From: Condylostoma magnum
Taxonomy: Eukaryota; Ciliophora; Heterotrichea; Heterotrichida; Condylostomatidae
DNA: 64,000 nt
NCBI GenBank assembly: GCA_920105805.1
Contig: CAKKTI010000022.1
Location: forward strand, 48,050-112,049
Direction of reading: 5' to 3'
Shown: piece by piece, positions 1-10,763 of the stretch
Position numbering within the stretch: position 1 is the stretch's first letter
Layout: each line of letters opens with the position of its first letter
Program-made: the position numbers and the translations under genes
The notes under the pieces: model-generated
Seen by the model: the letters and a program-made list of their open reading frames with translations, nothing else
What the model was told of the DNA's origin: nothing
The model's database searches: none

Positions 1-1367
1 TGCTTTCATCCCATATAGATTATTAACTCAACATACGCCTTTGGCAAATCTCCATCAGACATTACCATTCGTACATAGTTTGGATAAGTGTCTTAGAATG
101 ATAAATCTAATGCTGTATTTATGGCTCCTACAAAGGCCTTAGTTTAAAACTATTTCGCAGCATCTAACAGCTTTATGGCATCTCCTGATCTTCTTGGAGT
201 TATTATTAAATCTGGTATATTTTTATATAGATTCTCATAGGATTGCACAACTTCTTAAAAATCTGCTTCAACTTGTCCCAGTAGAAAACGCTGATTTTTC
301 AATTTGTAATTTTACAGAATATCTTGGCTTTAATTGATATAATTAGTAGCTAAATCTGCACTATCATAGTTTTAAATGGCAACTTGAGCTGGTTCTCCAT
401 TTTATTCATTAGACATTGTAATTCCTATTTAAATTTCTATTAAATCATCAGTAGGAAAGCTGTGATTATTACCTGGAAACATTATTTATTATCCAGTAAA
501 TTCACTAGTTGTTATATTTAAAATTTGAGTAGGTGTATAGTCATTTATATTATATAACATTATCTCTGGTTAAGTATTGTATACTTGATTACTAATAACT
601 CATTTTGTACAGTGTTTTTGTTATTCACATACATTTACTATATTATTAAGTCAGTACTGAAGCAGATTTTAACCTTTTCTTTAAATTTATGATATAAGTA
701 ACAAGCCGTTATACTCTGAAAAATTTTGGAGATCTGATAAAAACTATGTTGTTACAGCCAAATGCCCAAATCCTTACCCGCTAATTTTACAGTTTTATGC
801 AGATTTTATAAACTTTTCAATAAATTAAAAGTCACCTAAAATAAGATAAAATTTTAATCCTGATGGAATAGCTATTCTACATACTTTTTCTTTAAAAAAT
901 TCTTATTTTGAATTAACACTTAGATTTAACTGCTCTTTTGTATTGATAATGGTTTTAATCTATGAAGTTAGTTGTATATACTCTAACTTATTCTGTTGTA
1001 TTAACCCTACTGAACTTCAATTTAGATAGTCTAATACTAACTAAATCCCATAAATAAGGTTATCTTGATCAAATTTTACACAAGAAAGAAGATTTGTTTC
1101 TTTCAAGCAAATGTTATTGAAAACTATGTGTTTTATGTGTTATTATTGAGACACTCTTTGAAGTTTTATCTAAGCTTCAATACTGTTTCAATAATCTATT
1201 ATTATATCTGGCTAAATTGTTTAGCATTAAGGGCAATTTTAAACACATTATATTGTAAAATGCTGATAATAAGAACTGCAACTTTCATCTATTATAGCAT
1301 TACTATCTTGGTAGAATAAAGCTATATTTAGTCCCTAAACAATTCCTAACAAACTAAAAAAGTTCAT
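1..1367 (-). CDS. Receptor family ligand-binding (ANF-receptor-like) protein, partial
   Basis: The frame opens at ATG 1367 and runs off the left edge, giving about 455 N-terminal residues. Near the visible end, residues about 430-455 read PNYVRMVMSDGDLPKAYVE and then a Gly-Trp, which resembles the fold-I motif of periplasmic-binding-like ligand domains (ANF_receptor family: class C GPCRs, receptor guanylate cyclases, glutamate receptors). An upstream VGAINTAL segment fits the preceding strand. Cysteine pairs around residues 35-60 and 235-245 suggest an extracellular, disulfide-bonded protein. Several in-frame TGA codons read as Trp. Membrane segments and the effector domain would lie to the left of the window. 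The family call rests on a short motif, and the exact receptor type cannot be told. Confidence 0.55.
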
Positions 1368-1500
1368 TTTTGTTTTATGTGTTTTAAATATTTATTAGGA
1401 GTGAATTATTTGGTATATTATGCTTTGATTTAAATGCCACATACTACTAATGCCAATAGATTTAATCACATCAAAACTAAAATGAGTTAATAATTTATTA

Positions 1501-2055
1501 TCAAATCTACTACCATGCATTAGTTGCTCCCCAACTGTTCTCTTTATTGGAAGGATTAAAGTCTTAGGGCTTAGAATCTTCTTATTTTGTGCATTCTCTT
1601 GTAAGGTGACCTTCCTCATTGCATTTAAAGCATTTTTTAGGTCGATCAACCTTTGGTTCAGTACAATCTCTTGATGTATGGCCCTCTTATTAGCAATTGA
1701 AGCATTTTCTAGGCCTTTCAACCCTAGGCTCAGTACACTCTCTAGAAAGATGCCCTTCCCCTTGACAATTAAAGCACTTTTTCGGCCTTTCCACTCTAGG
1801 CTGTGTGCAATCTCTCGACATATGTCCGTCACCTTAGCAGTTAAAGCACTTCATTGGACGTTCTACTCTGGGTTCTGGACAATCTCTTGACATATGTCCT
1901 TCTTGTTTACAATTAAAACATCCTCTAGGTCTCTCTTGGCCATCATTCTATCTTGCTGACCTTGAACGATCTCTATTGCCTCCTTCACTACTAGGACATT
2001 CTCTCGAGAAATGACCCTCTTCTCCACATCTGTAACAAGTCTTGTTTCCTTCCAT
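1501..2055 (-). CDS. Six-CCHC zinc-knuckle protein (CNBP/Gis2-like)
   Basis: The protein is about 180 residues and is built from six C-x2-C-x4-H-x4-C knuckles: CYRCGEEGHFSREC, then five of the form CFNC/CFKC...GH.(S/T)R(D/E)C. They are joined by short linkers such as EPRVERPK. Such arrays bind single-stranded nucleic acid (CNBP, yeast Gis2, trypanosomatid HEXBP/UMSBP), acting in mRNA translation control or single-stranded DNA binding. The start at 2055 puts the first knuckle at residue 8. A longer upstream frame exists but shows no conserved content. The end is ambiguous: TAG TAG at 1512-1507 and TGA at 1503-1501 follow the Trp of NAW. The knuckles are nearly identical repeats, so recent internal duplication is likely. 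Confidence 0.85.
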
Positions 2056-2202
2056 CAAATAAATATTTATAATTAAGGGGAAATTGATTCGCTTATAAGC
2101 ATGAAAATATAAGGCATTAGACAATTTAGAAGGATTTAGAGACAATTTAGATAATGGATACTAAGGATTAGTTGGGTATTTCAGTATCTTTTATGTATAT
2201 AA

Positions 2203-4179
2203 TCAATTAGTTCTAATAAACTCCTTCTTCTTCTTATAATTAGGACTAGGTGATAATCTTTTTCTCATCAATCCAGTGTAGGACTTATACGTAGGCTTAG
2301 CTTCTTAAAAACTCTCTAACAGTTTCTATACAAATCTATCTCTAGTAGGCCTTTAATCACATTACAAGGACTCTAGTTTATCTAACTCAATAGGTGTATA
2401 TATTTATAAAAATTCATCAATACTCATATAGCCTCCTCCTACTCTTATAGCAATTTTACCCTTCTCTTACTTCACTAGTACTCTTTTAGTACCAAACATA
2501 TAAACTCCAGATTCCTCTCTTATAAACTGGATTTTTGGCGGTGTACCTAAACTATTTAAATATCTTCCTAAAACCTCGTCAACCGTATCACCTTCTATTG
2601 GCCTATAAGGAAATTTTGTTTACAAAATTTCTAGTAACTTAGATATCAACTTATCTCTATCTTATTAAGTTTGTGATATTTCAATGATTTAATCAGAAAG
2701 AAGATTCAAGTCTTGTAAAAATAGCTATGTGTATTTATTCCACCTATCCTCTATACTTTTATGCGATTGAACCTAGTTCAACTAATCCTTTTCGATTACA
2801 CTTTCTTATTATATTGATTAAATCTGCTCACTCAAACTAAAAACTTAGCTTTTGAGCTCTGTATTGTTGTACTATAGTCTTCTGATTTCATTTATCATTT
2901 CATTGTTTGTGTGTCTTAACTTTTTATTATGATCATTAAGCTTTTTTAGTTACTGTTTGAAGTTATTGCTTTCCTGTTCAATATGACTAGCTAAGTGCTT
3001 TACAGTAGATGATAATCTTTCCTTTACTTCTTCACTATTTTTGTATCTTTTCTCAAGTGATGACAAATATTAACTTTCATCTTACTTAACTGATAAAATT
3101 GTTTGTAATTCTAGTACTTTAGCTGATATTTTTTCTAGTTCTATGCTTTATTAATAAGATTCATGGCATTTCTATTCATATTACTACTATAATTGTGTAT
3201 AGTTTTCTTCTAATGTCTTGTATTTAGTATCTGACTTCTATAGCTGAATTTACAACAAATTTAACTTCTACTTTAACTGTTTCAGACTAGCAATTGAATC
3301 TTAATCTGTTTATTTTCTTTGTTACTCTGATTTATACAGTTACTTCTTTACTATCTAAAGTTCATTATATGTCGATTCATTTATTACTTTATTAGCTTCA
3401 AATCCTTACAACTTAATGCTTTAAATTCTGTTTTTATTCTCTAGTTCCTATTTCTCCGATTTAGCATCTTTTAACTATATTTAAGCATCATCTAATTCTG
3501 ATCTTATAGTTTCACTATCCTACAAAAGCTTTCTATTAAGTGAGTTAAGCTACTACAGATTATTCTACTTCTCATCTTACATATTCCTCATAACCTTTTA
3601 CAACTTAGTCCTACTGTTTTCACTATCATTCAACTACCTTTAAAGCAACTATACTTCTTAGTCAAGCATTTCTAGGTTTTTTGACTTTTACCTTACAGCT
3701 AACTTAACTTTATTTAAATACTCATTATTTTAAACAGCAGCAGGAGTTTTATCCGAGGCTTCTAATAGCTTTTTTATCACAGGGAATTTTCTTATTTCTT
3801 CCTTTAATCCTTGTATTTAGTTTTAAAGTGTTTCTACTAGTTAAGGCAAATAGTCGCATCGATTACATTTTTAGGAAAATTGGGTAACAGAGCTTACTTA
3901 GTACTATCCAAAGATTTTTAAAAGAATGGTATATTGCTCTAATAAGCAAATTAACTCCTCTTAGTACCCTGATTTACTCAATTCACCTAAATCTACTTCG
4001 TATTTTATCATTTATTCGTTTTCTATCGCAAATAGTAGGGAAAGTACTGATTCATTGCTTAAATGTATTACTTGCTCTGTATCACTTGGAATTTGTATAG
4101 TTTTTGCTTACTTTTCAAGTAGAATTGTACATTCTCCTTCAAAGTTGGATTACTCAAAGGAAAGATAATATTTAACCAT
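2203..4179 (-). CDS. Long coiled-coil protein, unknown function
   Basis: A single frame of 658 residues runs from ATG 4179 to TGA 2205-2203 with no intron. The first ~130 residues look globular and include a C-x2-C pair (KCNRCDYL). The rest is rich in Gln, Lys, Glu, Leu and Asn with heptad-like spacing, and the tail is basic (SPNYKKKKEF). I do not recognise a family. Composition suggests a cytoskeletal or basal-body scaffold, but that is inference. The gene starts 13 bp after the stop of the upstream kelch gene on the same strand. Confidence 0.75.
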
Positions 4180-4192
4180 TTTTTAAGTTTAT

Positions 4193-6163
4193 CTAATCAG
4201 TAAATACCTTTTCAATCTCAAAGTTTCTAAGACTCATTTAATACAAATTTGCAGTGTTTTATTGAATTCCATAAAAGTAAACACTGTTTTGTACGAGTCA
4301 ATGAGAATTTGAGGAATATTGTATGTTTTCCTCCTCCATTACTTTGATAATAGATCCAGTGCCTGCCCTACATATAATCTTTTGTCCTTAACCTAGTATA
4401 ACAATATACTAATTTGAAAATAACGTAAATAAGCCTTAATCAGATCGTATATTAGGTAAATTTATCTAAATAGTACTAAAGTTTTATTTATCAATATCAT
4501 GTACTAGTATTTAACTACTACAACCCTAATCAGTCTACCCAATTCCTAAGTAATTTTTATCCTGTATATTTTATACACTAAATCTATAAAGTTTGATAGG
4601 CATAACTGTACAACTTTATCACTCATTTGAAAAGAAAGAGAATGAATAAGAGTCATTAAATATTTCATTATTGTAAACTCCTCCATATAAGTACAAGCAG
4701 TCTCTACTACAAGTAATTCCTGGAAGTACTCTTTCTGGAGCTTTTGGAAGTTGTGCAATTAATTCTATATCTTGCTAGTCATTAATAGAATAGTATTTAG
4801 AGTCTCCGCATATAAACAGCTCATTAAATCTATTTTAAGCAAATGAGCATTATTGATCAGTATATAAATGGGAAACTACTGTATAATTAGTGAGTTGAGT
4901 TTTCATATTGAATCTTATTATAATATCAGGGTGTTAAATACCTAAAATAGATTGATCTATATTGGAATCATCAGAATCAAGCTTTTATTATTGAATCTTG
5001 TATAAAGTGCTTGATCAACTATTATTAATTGATTGTTCTTACGATATGCTTGCTTAATCATTTTAGCTCTATTTTTTACCTTTTTAAGTCTTTAACTAAT
5101 TTTCCTTAGGAAACAGCACTACTGGCTACTTTTTAGAGGTTTTGTTACTTTTTGATTTATTTTTTGCAGAACATAGCAACACTGACTGTTTCTTAATTAT
5201 TTTATTATTCTTTTTTATCTAAGGCTCTTCATACACATCAAACTAATCACTTTAATTACCAATTTCATCAAAATCTAATAATTCTGAAAACTTAACTACT
5301 GATTCTTACTAGTAACCAGATTGTTTATTACTAAAGTTTAATTATACAGATTATTACTTTTAAGTTTCAAAATCTTTCGAAATTGCTTACTTACAATTTT
5401 CACAGTAATAACAATTTTATCAAACCTTTATATCCTACTCATATCTTGTAATTTTATTAAATTTACTTGATCCTGATATACCTAAAATCTACTTTTTTGC
5501 AATGTTTTTTAATTATTCAAAATACTCGAAAGTTTATATTAGAATATTCATAATATTCTTACTTTATTTAAATAAATGCGGATAAGCGTACTTGTCATGG
5601 TTGTAATACATGCTTAAACTTTTATTGATTTACTATATATGCTTTTCTAATACCTAAGTACTTAATCCTATTGATAGTAAGCTTCCTAGCTTCAGCATAT
5701 CATCATTGTCTTCAATGTTTTCTATGATGAATTATTTCTATTGAATTGTTAGATTGCTACAAAATACCATGCATATTCCGTATTAATTTTCGAATAAATC
5801 CTTTAGCATATCAATTGCCTTTTAATTCCATTCGATTTCTTAAAATGATAGCATAGTACCCAGAATAGTAACTAATTACTTCAAGTATAAGTTAAGATTT
5901 AATTCGATAAAGGTTTTAATACCGTAATAAGTAACCTATATCAAGTTCTGCAGCTCAGTTAAAGAATGGTTCCCATTCTCATCAGTTATTTCAACTATTT
6001 TCTCCTCAATTTTCTTATGAAAAGCTTTTATGTCCTTTTTATCAAATTTAATACGAGCAAGTTTTCTCTACACTACTTATGCGTCAATTTTGAATATACT
6101 ACTTAACTCATCAATGGAATAACAAAGTAAAAACATCCTTTTTAGTGTATCTTACTCTTCCAT
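4193..6163 (-). CDS. Kelch-type beta-propeller protein with N-terminal helical region
   Basis: The frame is 656 residues from ATG 6163 to TAG 4195-4193. The first ~250 residues are helical, followed by a small Cys cluster (CYYCENCK) and a charged Gln/Ser-rich linker. The C-terminal third shows kelch-like blades, for example LYLYGGVYNN followed by a Trp-containing strand, and later SHW...VYFYG. Kelch domains are protein-interaction platforms. TAG 4195 was chosen as stop because the next gene begins at 4179. Reading on would give TGA at 4156-4154, inside that gene. Repeat number and partner are unknown. Confidence 0.65.
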
Positions 6164-6183
6164 TTACCTTTTTATGAAATTAT

Positions 6184-6954
6184 TTAGGTTTAATATAAAT
6201 ACTAGTCTACTTTTATATCCGATGGGTTTTCTCCTTTAAAAATACTAAATCGAGGCAATTTTAAAATTCTTGCTATACAATTTGGACTGTTTTCGCATTG
6301 AAGGTATATATCGCTCATACGTTAAAGCATTTCTTGTAATCTTGCATCCAGCGCTTCAGTTTCAACTGTTATAATAGCTACACTATTTAAACTACGCAGC
6401 AAGGTTTTTATAGAATTTATAAACTCAAAAACTTCAGAATGGGATGGACTCGGCCTGTCTAAGCTGATGATCTTATGAATATAAATTCTTTGATTTCCAG
6501 GCATCTCCTACGAGTCGTTTAGAATATTTATAAACAAATTCTTAAAACTGTCAGATATTCCTATATGCATAAAAGTTTGCCTGGATCTCTCATAATTTAG
6601 TTCTTAACTCATATCAAAAGTGTACTAGCAAGGTACATTAGGGGCTCCTTAATACTTGCAACTAATTTTAGAGCTAGCACTGACATGTTTGATTGCAGGT
6701 AAACTTATTTGCTGATTATCCGTAGTATAAACACTTATATAATCATTTCTAGTGGACCCTTCGCTTAAGAATCTTCTATATATTCTAGACGCAACATCAC
6801 AGTTACTAGATTCCTACATAACAACTAAGCTTCCATATGGAAAACCTCCCTTTAACTCTTCATCCAAACTAGGAAGGCCAGTTCTCATTACATTCTCTTG
6901 ATATCTCTACAATTATTTAGCCTATCTTGCTTTATTCTCCTCTCTAACTTACAT
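6184..6954 (-). CDS. ELP4: Elongator complex subunit 4 (PAXNEB family)
   Basis: The start of the protein matches the ELP4 RecA-like fold: MRTGLPSLDEELKGGFPYGS followed by LVVMQE, then YRRFLSEG. These are the family's TGxPSLD...GGGLPxGs and ...FLAEG blocks. Later come SFKNLFINILND and a C-terminal SIKTLLRSLNSVAIITVETE, as in ELP4. ELP4/5/6 form the RecA-like hexamer of Elongator, which acts with ELP1-3 in tRNA wobble-uridine modification. The frame has about 256 residues, shorter than the human protein. The start could be ATG 6954 or the internal ATG 6888 just before the conserved block. There is no TGA before the next gene, so the stop must be a TAG/TAA at 6204-6184; 6184 is a guess. Confidence 0.8.
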
Positions 6955-6959
6955 TAAAT

Positions 6960-7865
6960 ATGAGTTTTTACAGCATTTTAGGAAATTTACTTTTAGAGCA
7001 TTAAATACAAGGAAAAGGTAATAAGTACCGAATAGTTTTTGATGATCTTAGATTTATCTGCTAGATGTCTTACTGAAAAGATGACACATTGGTTTTTACT
7101 GGTGGATATCATCAAGGGTAAATCTGTGATCATGTTGTAGTTTTTAATGGGGGAAAAGCTGAGTATCCTTGCTAATTAAACTTCCCTAGAATATACCACT
7201 CTTAAGTAATTATAAACAACACTTTATACATCATTGGAGGATCAATCTCTTCCCAGGATATAATGAGCTAATGTGAAGCTATCAATTTAACAGATTTTTC
7301 AGTATAAAACCTCTCTGATTTACCCTTTGGCTTGAAATATCATACTGCGACTTTTGTTAATAATCAAATTTTCACATTTGCCGGAAGAAATAGTTAAAAT
7401 AATAGAGAAAGTCATGTTTTGAGGTATGATACTGAAATGGATGAATGAGAGGTATTAAGAGCTAAGTTTAGGAGTATTGTAAAAGGAGCAGTTTCATTTT
7501 GTATAGATTCCCATAATATTTTAGTATTTGGAGGCTGGAATAAATCATGTCGTTTCAGTTAATAAAGTGTGGTGTTTGATACAAGGGATTATAAGTGGTA
7601 GATTTTGCATACAGCTATTCTACCTGAGTAATACAGTTATGGAGGGAAAATTATTAAAGATTACTTGTTTATAGCTGATTCAAAAGGTGTAAAGCATGTG
7701 AATTGTTTAGAGCCTTTAATAAGAGAAGTTAGGGAAAAGTAAGGTGCATAGCAATGAAGAAGAAGGAAGTATGCTTTATGGCTATTTTATTGTAAGAGGA
7801 GTAAACTAGGGTTATCAGGAACATTACCAAATGGGCTTTACAGAGAAATAATAAAATTCTTATGA
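6960..7865 (+). CDS. Kelch-repeat protein
   Basis: A 301-residue protein runs from ATG 6960 to TGA 7863-7865. Blades are visible as LVFTGGYHQG, LYIIGGSIS, IFTFAGRNS and ILVFGGWNKS, each followed by a conserved Trp strand (for example DEWEVL with Trp from TGA). The C-terminus is basic (QQWRRRKYALW). The role is probably protein interaction, with unknown partner. It is divergent from ELP4, with only 5 bp between the two start codons if both upstream ATGs are used. It converges on the proteasome gene with 9 bp between stops. Confidence 0.75.
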
Positions 7866-7874
7866 TTGACTAAC

Positions 7875-8612
7875 TCATGCATCTTGTTCCATTCTATCAG
7901 GATTTACTTGTCTGAGCACTTACTCTGTTTCCTCTGGTGTATAAATTCTAAACGGTGTTTCTTACCCAACAACAGCAACACTGACAGTCCTCCCGTCAAT
8001 ATCCATCTCAGCCTGAGCTGAACTGATAACAGCTCTAACTGCATGTTCTACCAACTACTCTAAACTTTCTGCTTCAAATCCTTCAAAATTCTTTTCTAGA
8101 TAAGTCTTAGCTGCTTGGCATCTGGCCCCAATAGCAACAGCATAGTACTCATAAAAATTAGCATCTGGGCAAGTTTCAAATATATGAGGCCCATTTTCAT
8201 CATACCCTGCAACTAAGCATCCGACTCCATAAGGTCTTTTAGAGTACCTTTATGTCTTAATCTAAGCCTTTTCCTATAGCTTAGCAACTAGTCTTCCAGG
8301 GTTTACATTAGTTCCGTATGTGAATTTATGATTAAGAGCCTCTGTCCTCAGAAACCGGCAAATTACTCTACCATCAGCTGTGAGTCCTGCAAATGAAATT
8401 CCTAGGTGGTTGTCGATCTCAAATAGCTTTTTAATAGGATCTGCTAGTTTAGAAGGTGTTTTATTAAGTGTTGCCAAAACAGCATGGGTGTTAGATCGGA
8501 GTCCTACACATAAAGAACCTAGTTTTACAGCCTCTAGTGCATATTCCACTTAAAACAATCTGCCCTAGGGAGACCAAGTAATACAGTCCGTATCATACTG
8601 GGTTCGTAACAT
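7875..8612 (-). CDS. PSMA1: 20S proteasome subunit alpha-6
   Basis: This 245-residue protein forms part of the outer alpha ring of the 20S proteasome. It begins [19 protein letters not shown] with VEYALEAVK, the alpha-subunit signature. It continues with [42 protein letters not shown] and [14 protein letters not shown], closest in my reading to PSMA1/alpha-6 (human 263 residues). Gln at the signature position (SPQGR) is encoded by TAG, and another Gln by TAA. It ends at TGA 7877-7875 after QDA, slightly shorter than usual. It shares a 28-bp divergent promoter region with UNC119. Confidence 0.93.
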
Positions 8613-8640
8613 TTTTCTTATACTGCAAAGAACAATCAAA

Positions 8641-9192
8641 ATGGAAGAAGTCAATCCAGATTACGTACTTGGCCTAACTGAGGCTACTTCTAGTTTCTTA
8701 TGTCCTATTTCAGCAAATATATACAATATCGAGTTTTTGTGCTTTAGTGTAAGAGATTTAGACTCAGGGCAACTTTTATTCGAAGTAAGACGAGAGGAAG
8801 ACGAGGAAAATGAGGTGGATGAGCAACCACCTGAAGACGATGAGAATAGAACTATTAAGTATCAATTTGGGCCTGATTTTTTAAAGCTTAGAAGTATTGG
8901 AAGTACTTTACAATTCAGGGTTGGGAACAGTGAAGTAAGGAACTTGAGGATGGTAGAAAGGCATTATTTCAGAGACAGATTACTGAAGAATTTTGACTTT
9001 AATCTTGATTTTTGCATTCCAAACTCAGTTAATAGTTGGGAGATTTTATACGAAGTGCCAGAGTTGCCGGCGGATTTGGAGTAAGAAATAATCGATAATC
9101 CATGGGAGACTAAAAGTGATAGTTTTTACTTTGTGGAGAATAAACTCATAATGCATAATAAGGCCGAGTACTCATACGCTCCTTTTGATTAA
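8641..9192 (+). CDS. UNC119: UNC119 lipid-binding trafficking chaperone
   Basis: A 183-residue beta-sandwich protein of the UNC119/PDE6-delta family, which extracts and carries myristoylated cargo, notably into cilia. Matching blocks are [63 protein letters not shown] and [17 protein letters not shown] followed by HNKAEYSY. These follow UNC119 more closely than PDE6D. The family ends within a few residues of the YSY motif, so TAA at 9190-9192 is taken as a true stop. There is no TGA for more than 100 bases in that frame. An acidic insert ([18 protein letters not shown]) is lineage specific. Confidence 0.92.
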
Positions 9193-9271
9193 TCTAGTTT
9201 TTAGTAATATTAGTAAAAATATATAAAAAATAGTAAAACCAGACAAAAATTGTATTTCTAGCCGAATTAAA

Positions 9272-10585
9272 TTAAGTAACTAATGGTGTAACATAAGTAA
9301 CAACTCCCAACCCTCTCGTGGTTCCCTCCCTGAACACTAACTTCATTCCTTCATGCATGATCTACGGCCGTGACCTGAACCTAAACGTTATATTGGCCTT
9401 TTGTCCGCTTCTCAATACTTCCTTAGACATCCTAGTAATACACACAGTTTACCTCACAACCCCGCAATGCATAACCGGCTAGTACCCAACCTTAATTGTC
9501 GTTGAGTTATGAAGCACTACTACCTCTGCATCAAACTCCCAACACAATTTCTCCTACAACTGCCTTTCAATCAGAACATAACCTTTCCTTATAATATGCT
9601 TACTAACAACCACGTTCTTACCAATAGGCTTTATATTGAAACATACATACTACTTGGGCAGGGCTTAAGTAACACTAGTAAACTTATGCTCTATACTCCT
9701 AATTTTAACTGGAATGAATTGCCCGTTTCCATCCGGGCCTAAAAGGAGAGTTTAATTGATTTAAACTGTACCTGATCTTACAATACCTCCTACAACACAT
9801 CCAATTCCTCGGAGGTTGTACTGAGACTCGATCCAAAATTCTACAGGATCGTCTGGTTGATTGTAATTGTACATGTTTTGAGTGGAGGGAAGGGTGCTAA
9901 GAAATCTACTTAGAACCTGGATGCCCTCACCTGTTATGTTATTTACAAAAAAGATTGGAGTGATTGGGTTTTCTGGAAAGTTTTCCAATTCCTCAATCGA
10001 CTCACTCTGTATTAAAATTGGTAGTTTTCTACCAGCTGCTGGGGATTTTATTATACCTTTCAGAGTTTCTACAGTTCTTTCTAGGATTTAGGGAGGTGCT
10101 ATGTCGATTTTAGTAATTACAAAGAAAGTTGGGATTTTTAGAGAGTAGGCAAGGCCTATGTGCTCTCTAGACATCCTAGTAATACCCATATTGGCCCCGA
10201 TAACAATCATGCAGTAATCAGGTAGACAGCTTGTAATTCCAAAAAGAGTAGTTTTAAAGTACCTTTCATGTCCACACAAATCAAGTAATGTTATGGTTTT
10301 ACTTGCATTTTAGGCTACATACTGCCATTTCTTTTAGCGAGAGTCTTTAACCCTTTAGGGAAATATCTGGGAACCGTCTCTGAAGCCTAAAAGCTAATGA
10401 GATATGCTTGATGTCCTTCCAGTTTGCTATTCTTACTTAAAGTTGAATACTTTCGATCTTTATAGCCCCCTTCCATCGTCTAGTTGACCTGATGTCAAAA
10501 CTCCTGTTAATGTAGATTTACCAGAGTCGACATTGCCGACTACTGCTAATCGTAAGTCTTGGTACTAAGTTTCTGAATTTTCCAT
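9272..10585 (-). CDS. GTPBP1/GTPBP2-type translational GTPase
   Basis: A 437-residue GTPase. G1 is [10 protein letters not shown]3 is DLCGHERY and G4 is TKID. After the G domain come beta-barrel domains (VRSGTV...[17 protein letters not shown]). The C-terminus [16 protein letters not shown] matches the end of domain III in GTPBP1/2, which are EF-Tu-like factors linked to mRNA decay and ribosome rescue. The protein lacks the long N-terminal extension of animal GTPBP1. Family length places the stop at TAA 9274-9272 after TPLVT. Many Gln are TAA/TAG codons. Confidence 0.85.
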
Positions 10586-10763
10586 ATTGAACCTGTAAAT
10601 GTTTTTCAAGTATGTTGATTTTATCAAGATAAATTATAATTTTGTAGATCAAGGAGTAAGTTGTTGAAATGCATAGAGGGTTTTTCTCTTAGTAGAAATT
10701 ACTGTATATATTTTCAACAGTACTGTTTATATAAAATATATAGCACTCTGTATATTATATAAT

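Noticed and set aside
1395-1832. 145-codon standard-code frame on the minus strand overlapping the zinc-knuckle gene
   Set aside because: It is an out-of-frame shadow; only the other frame shows repeated CCHC motifs.
4154-4192. TGA at 4156-4154 as the stop of the kelch gene, giving overlapping genes
   Set aside because: TAG at 4195-4193 ends the gene 13 bp before the next ATG and TAG is accepted as a stop elsewhere; no need to invoke an overlap.
9509-9988. Plus- and minus-strand short frames around 9.5-10.3 kb listed as separate small genes
   Set aside because: They are shadows or fragments of the GTPBP1-like gene, which is one frame once TAA/TAG are read as Gln.
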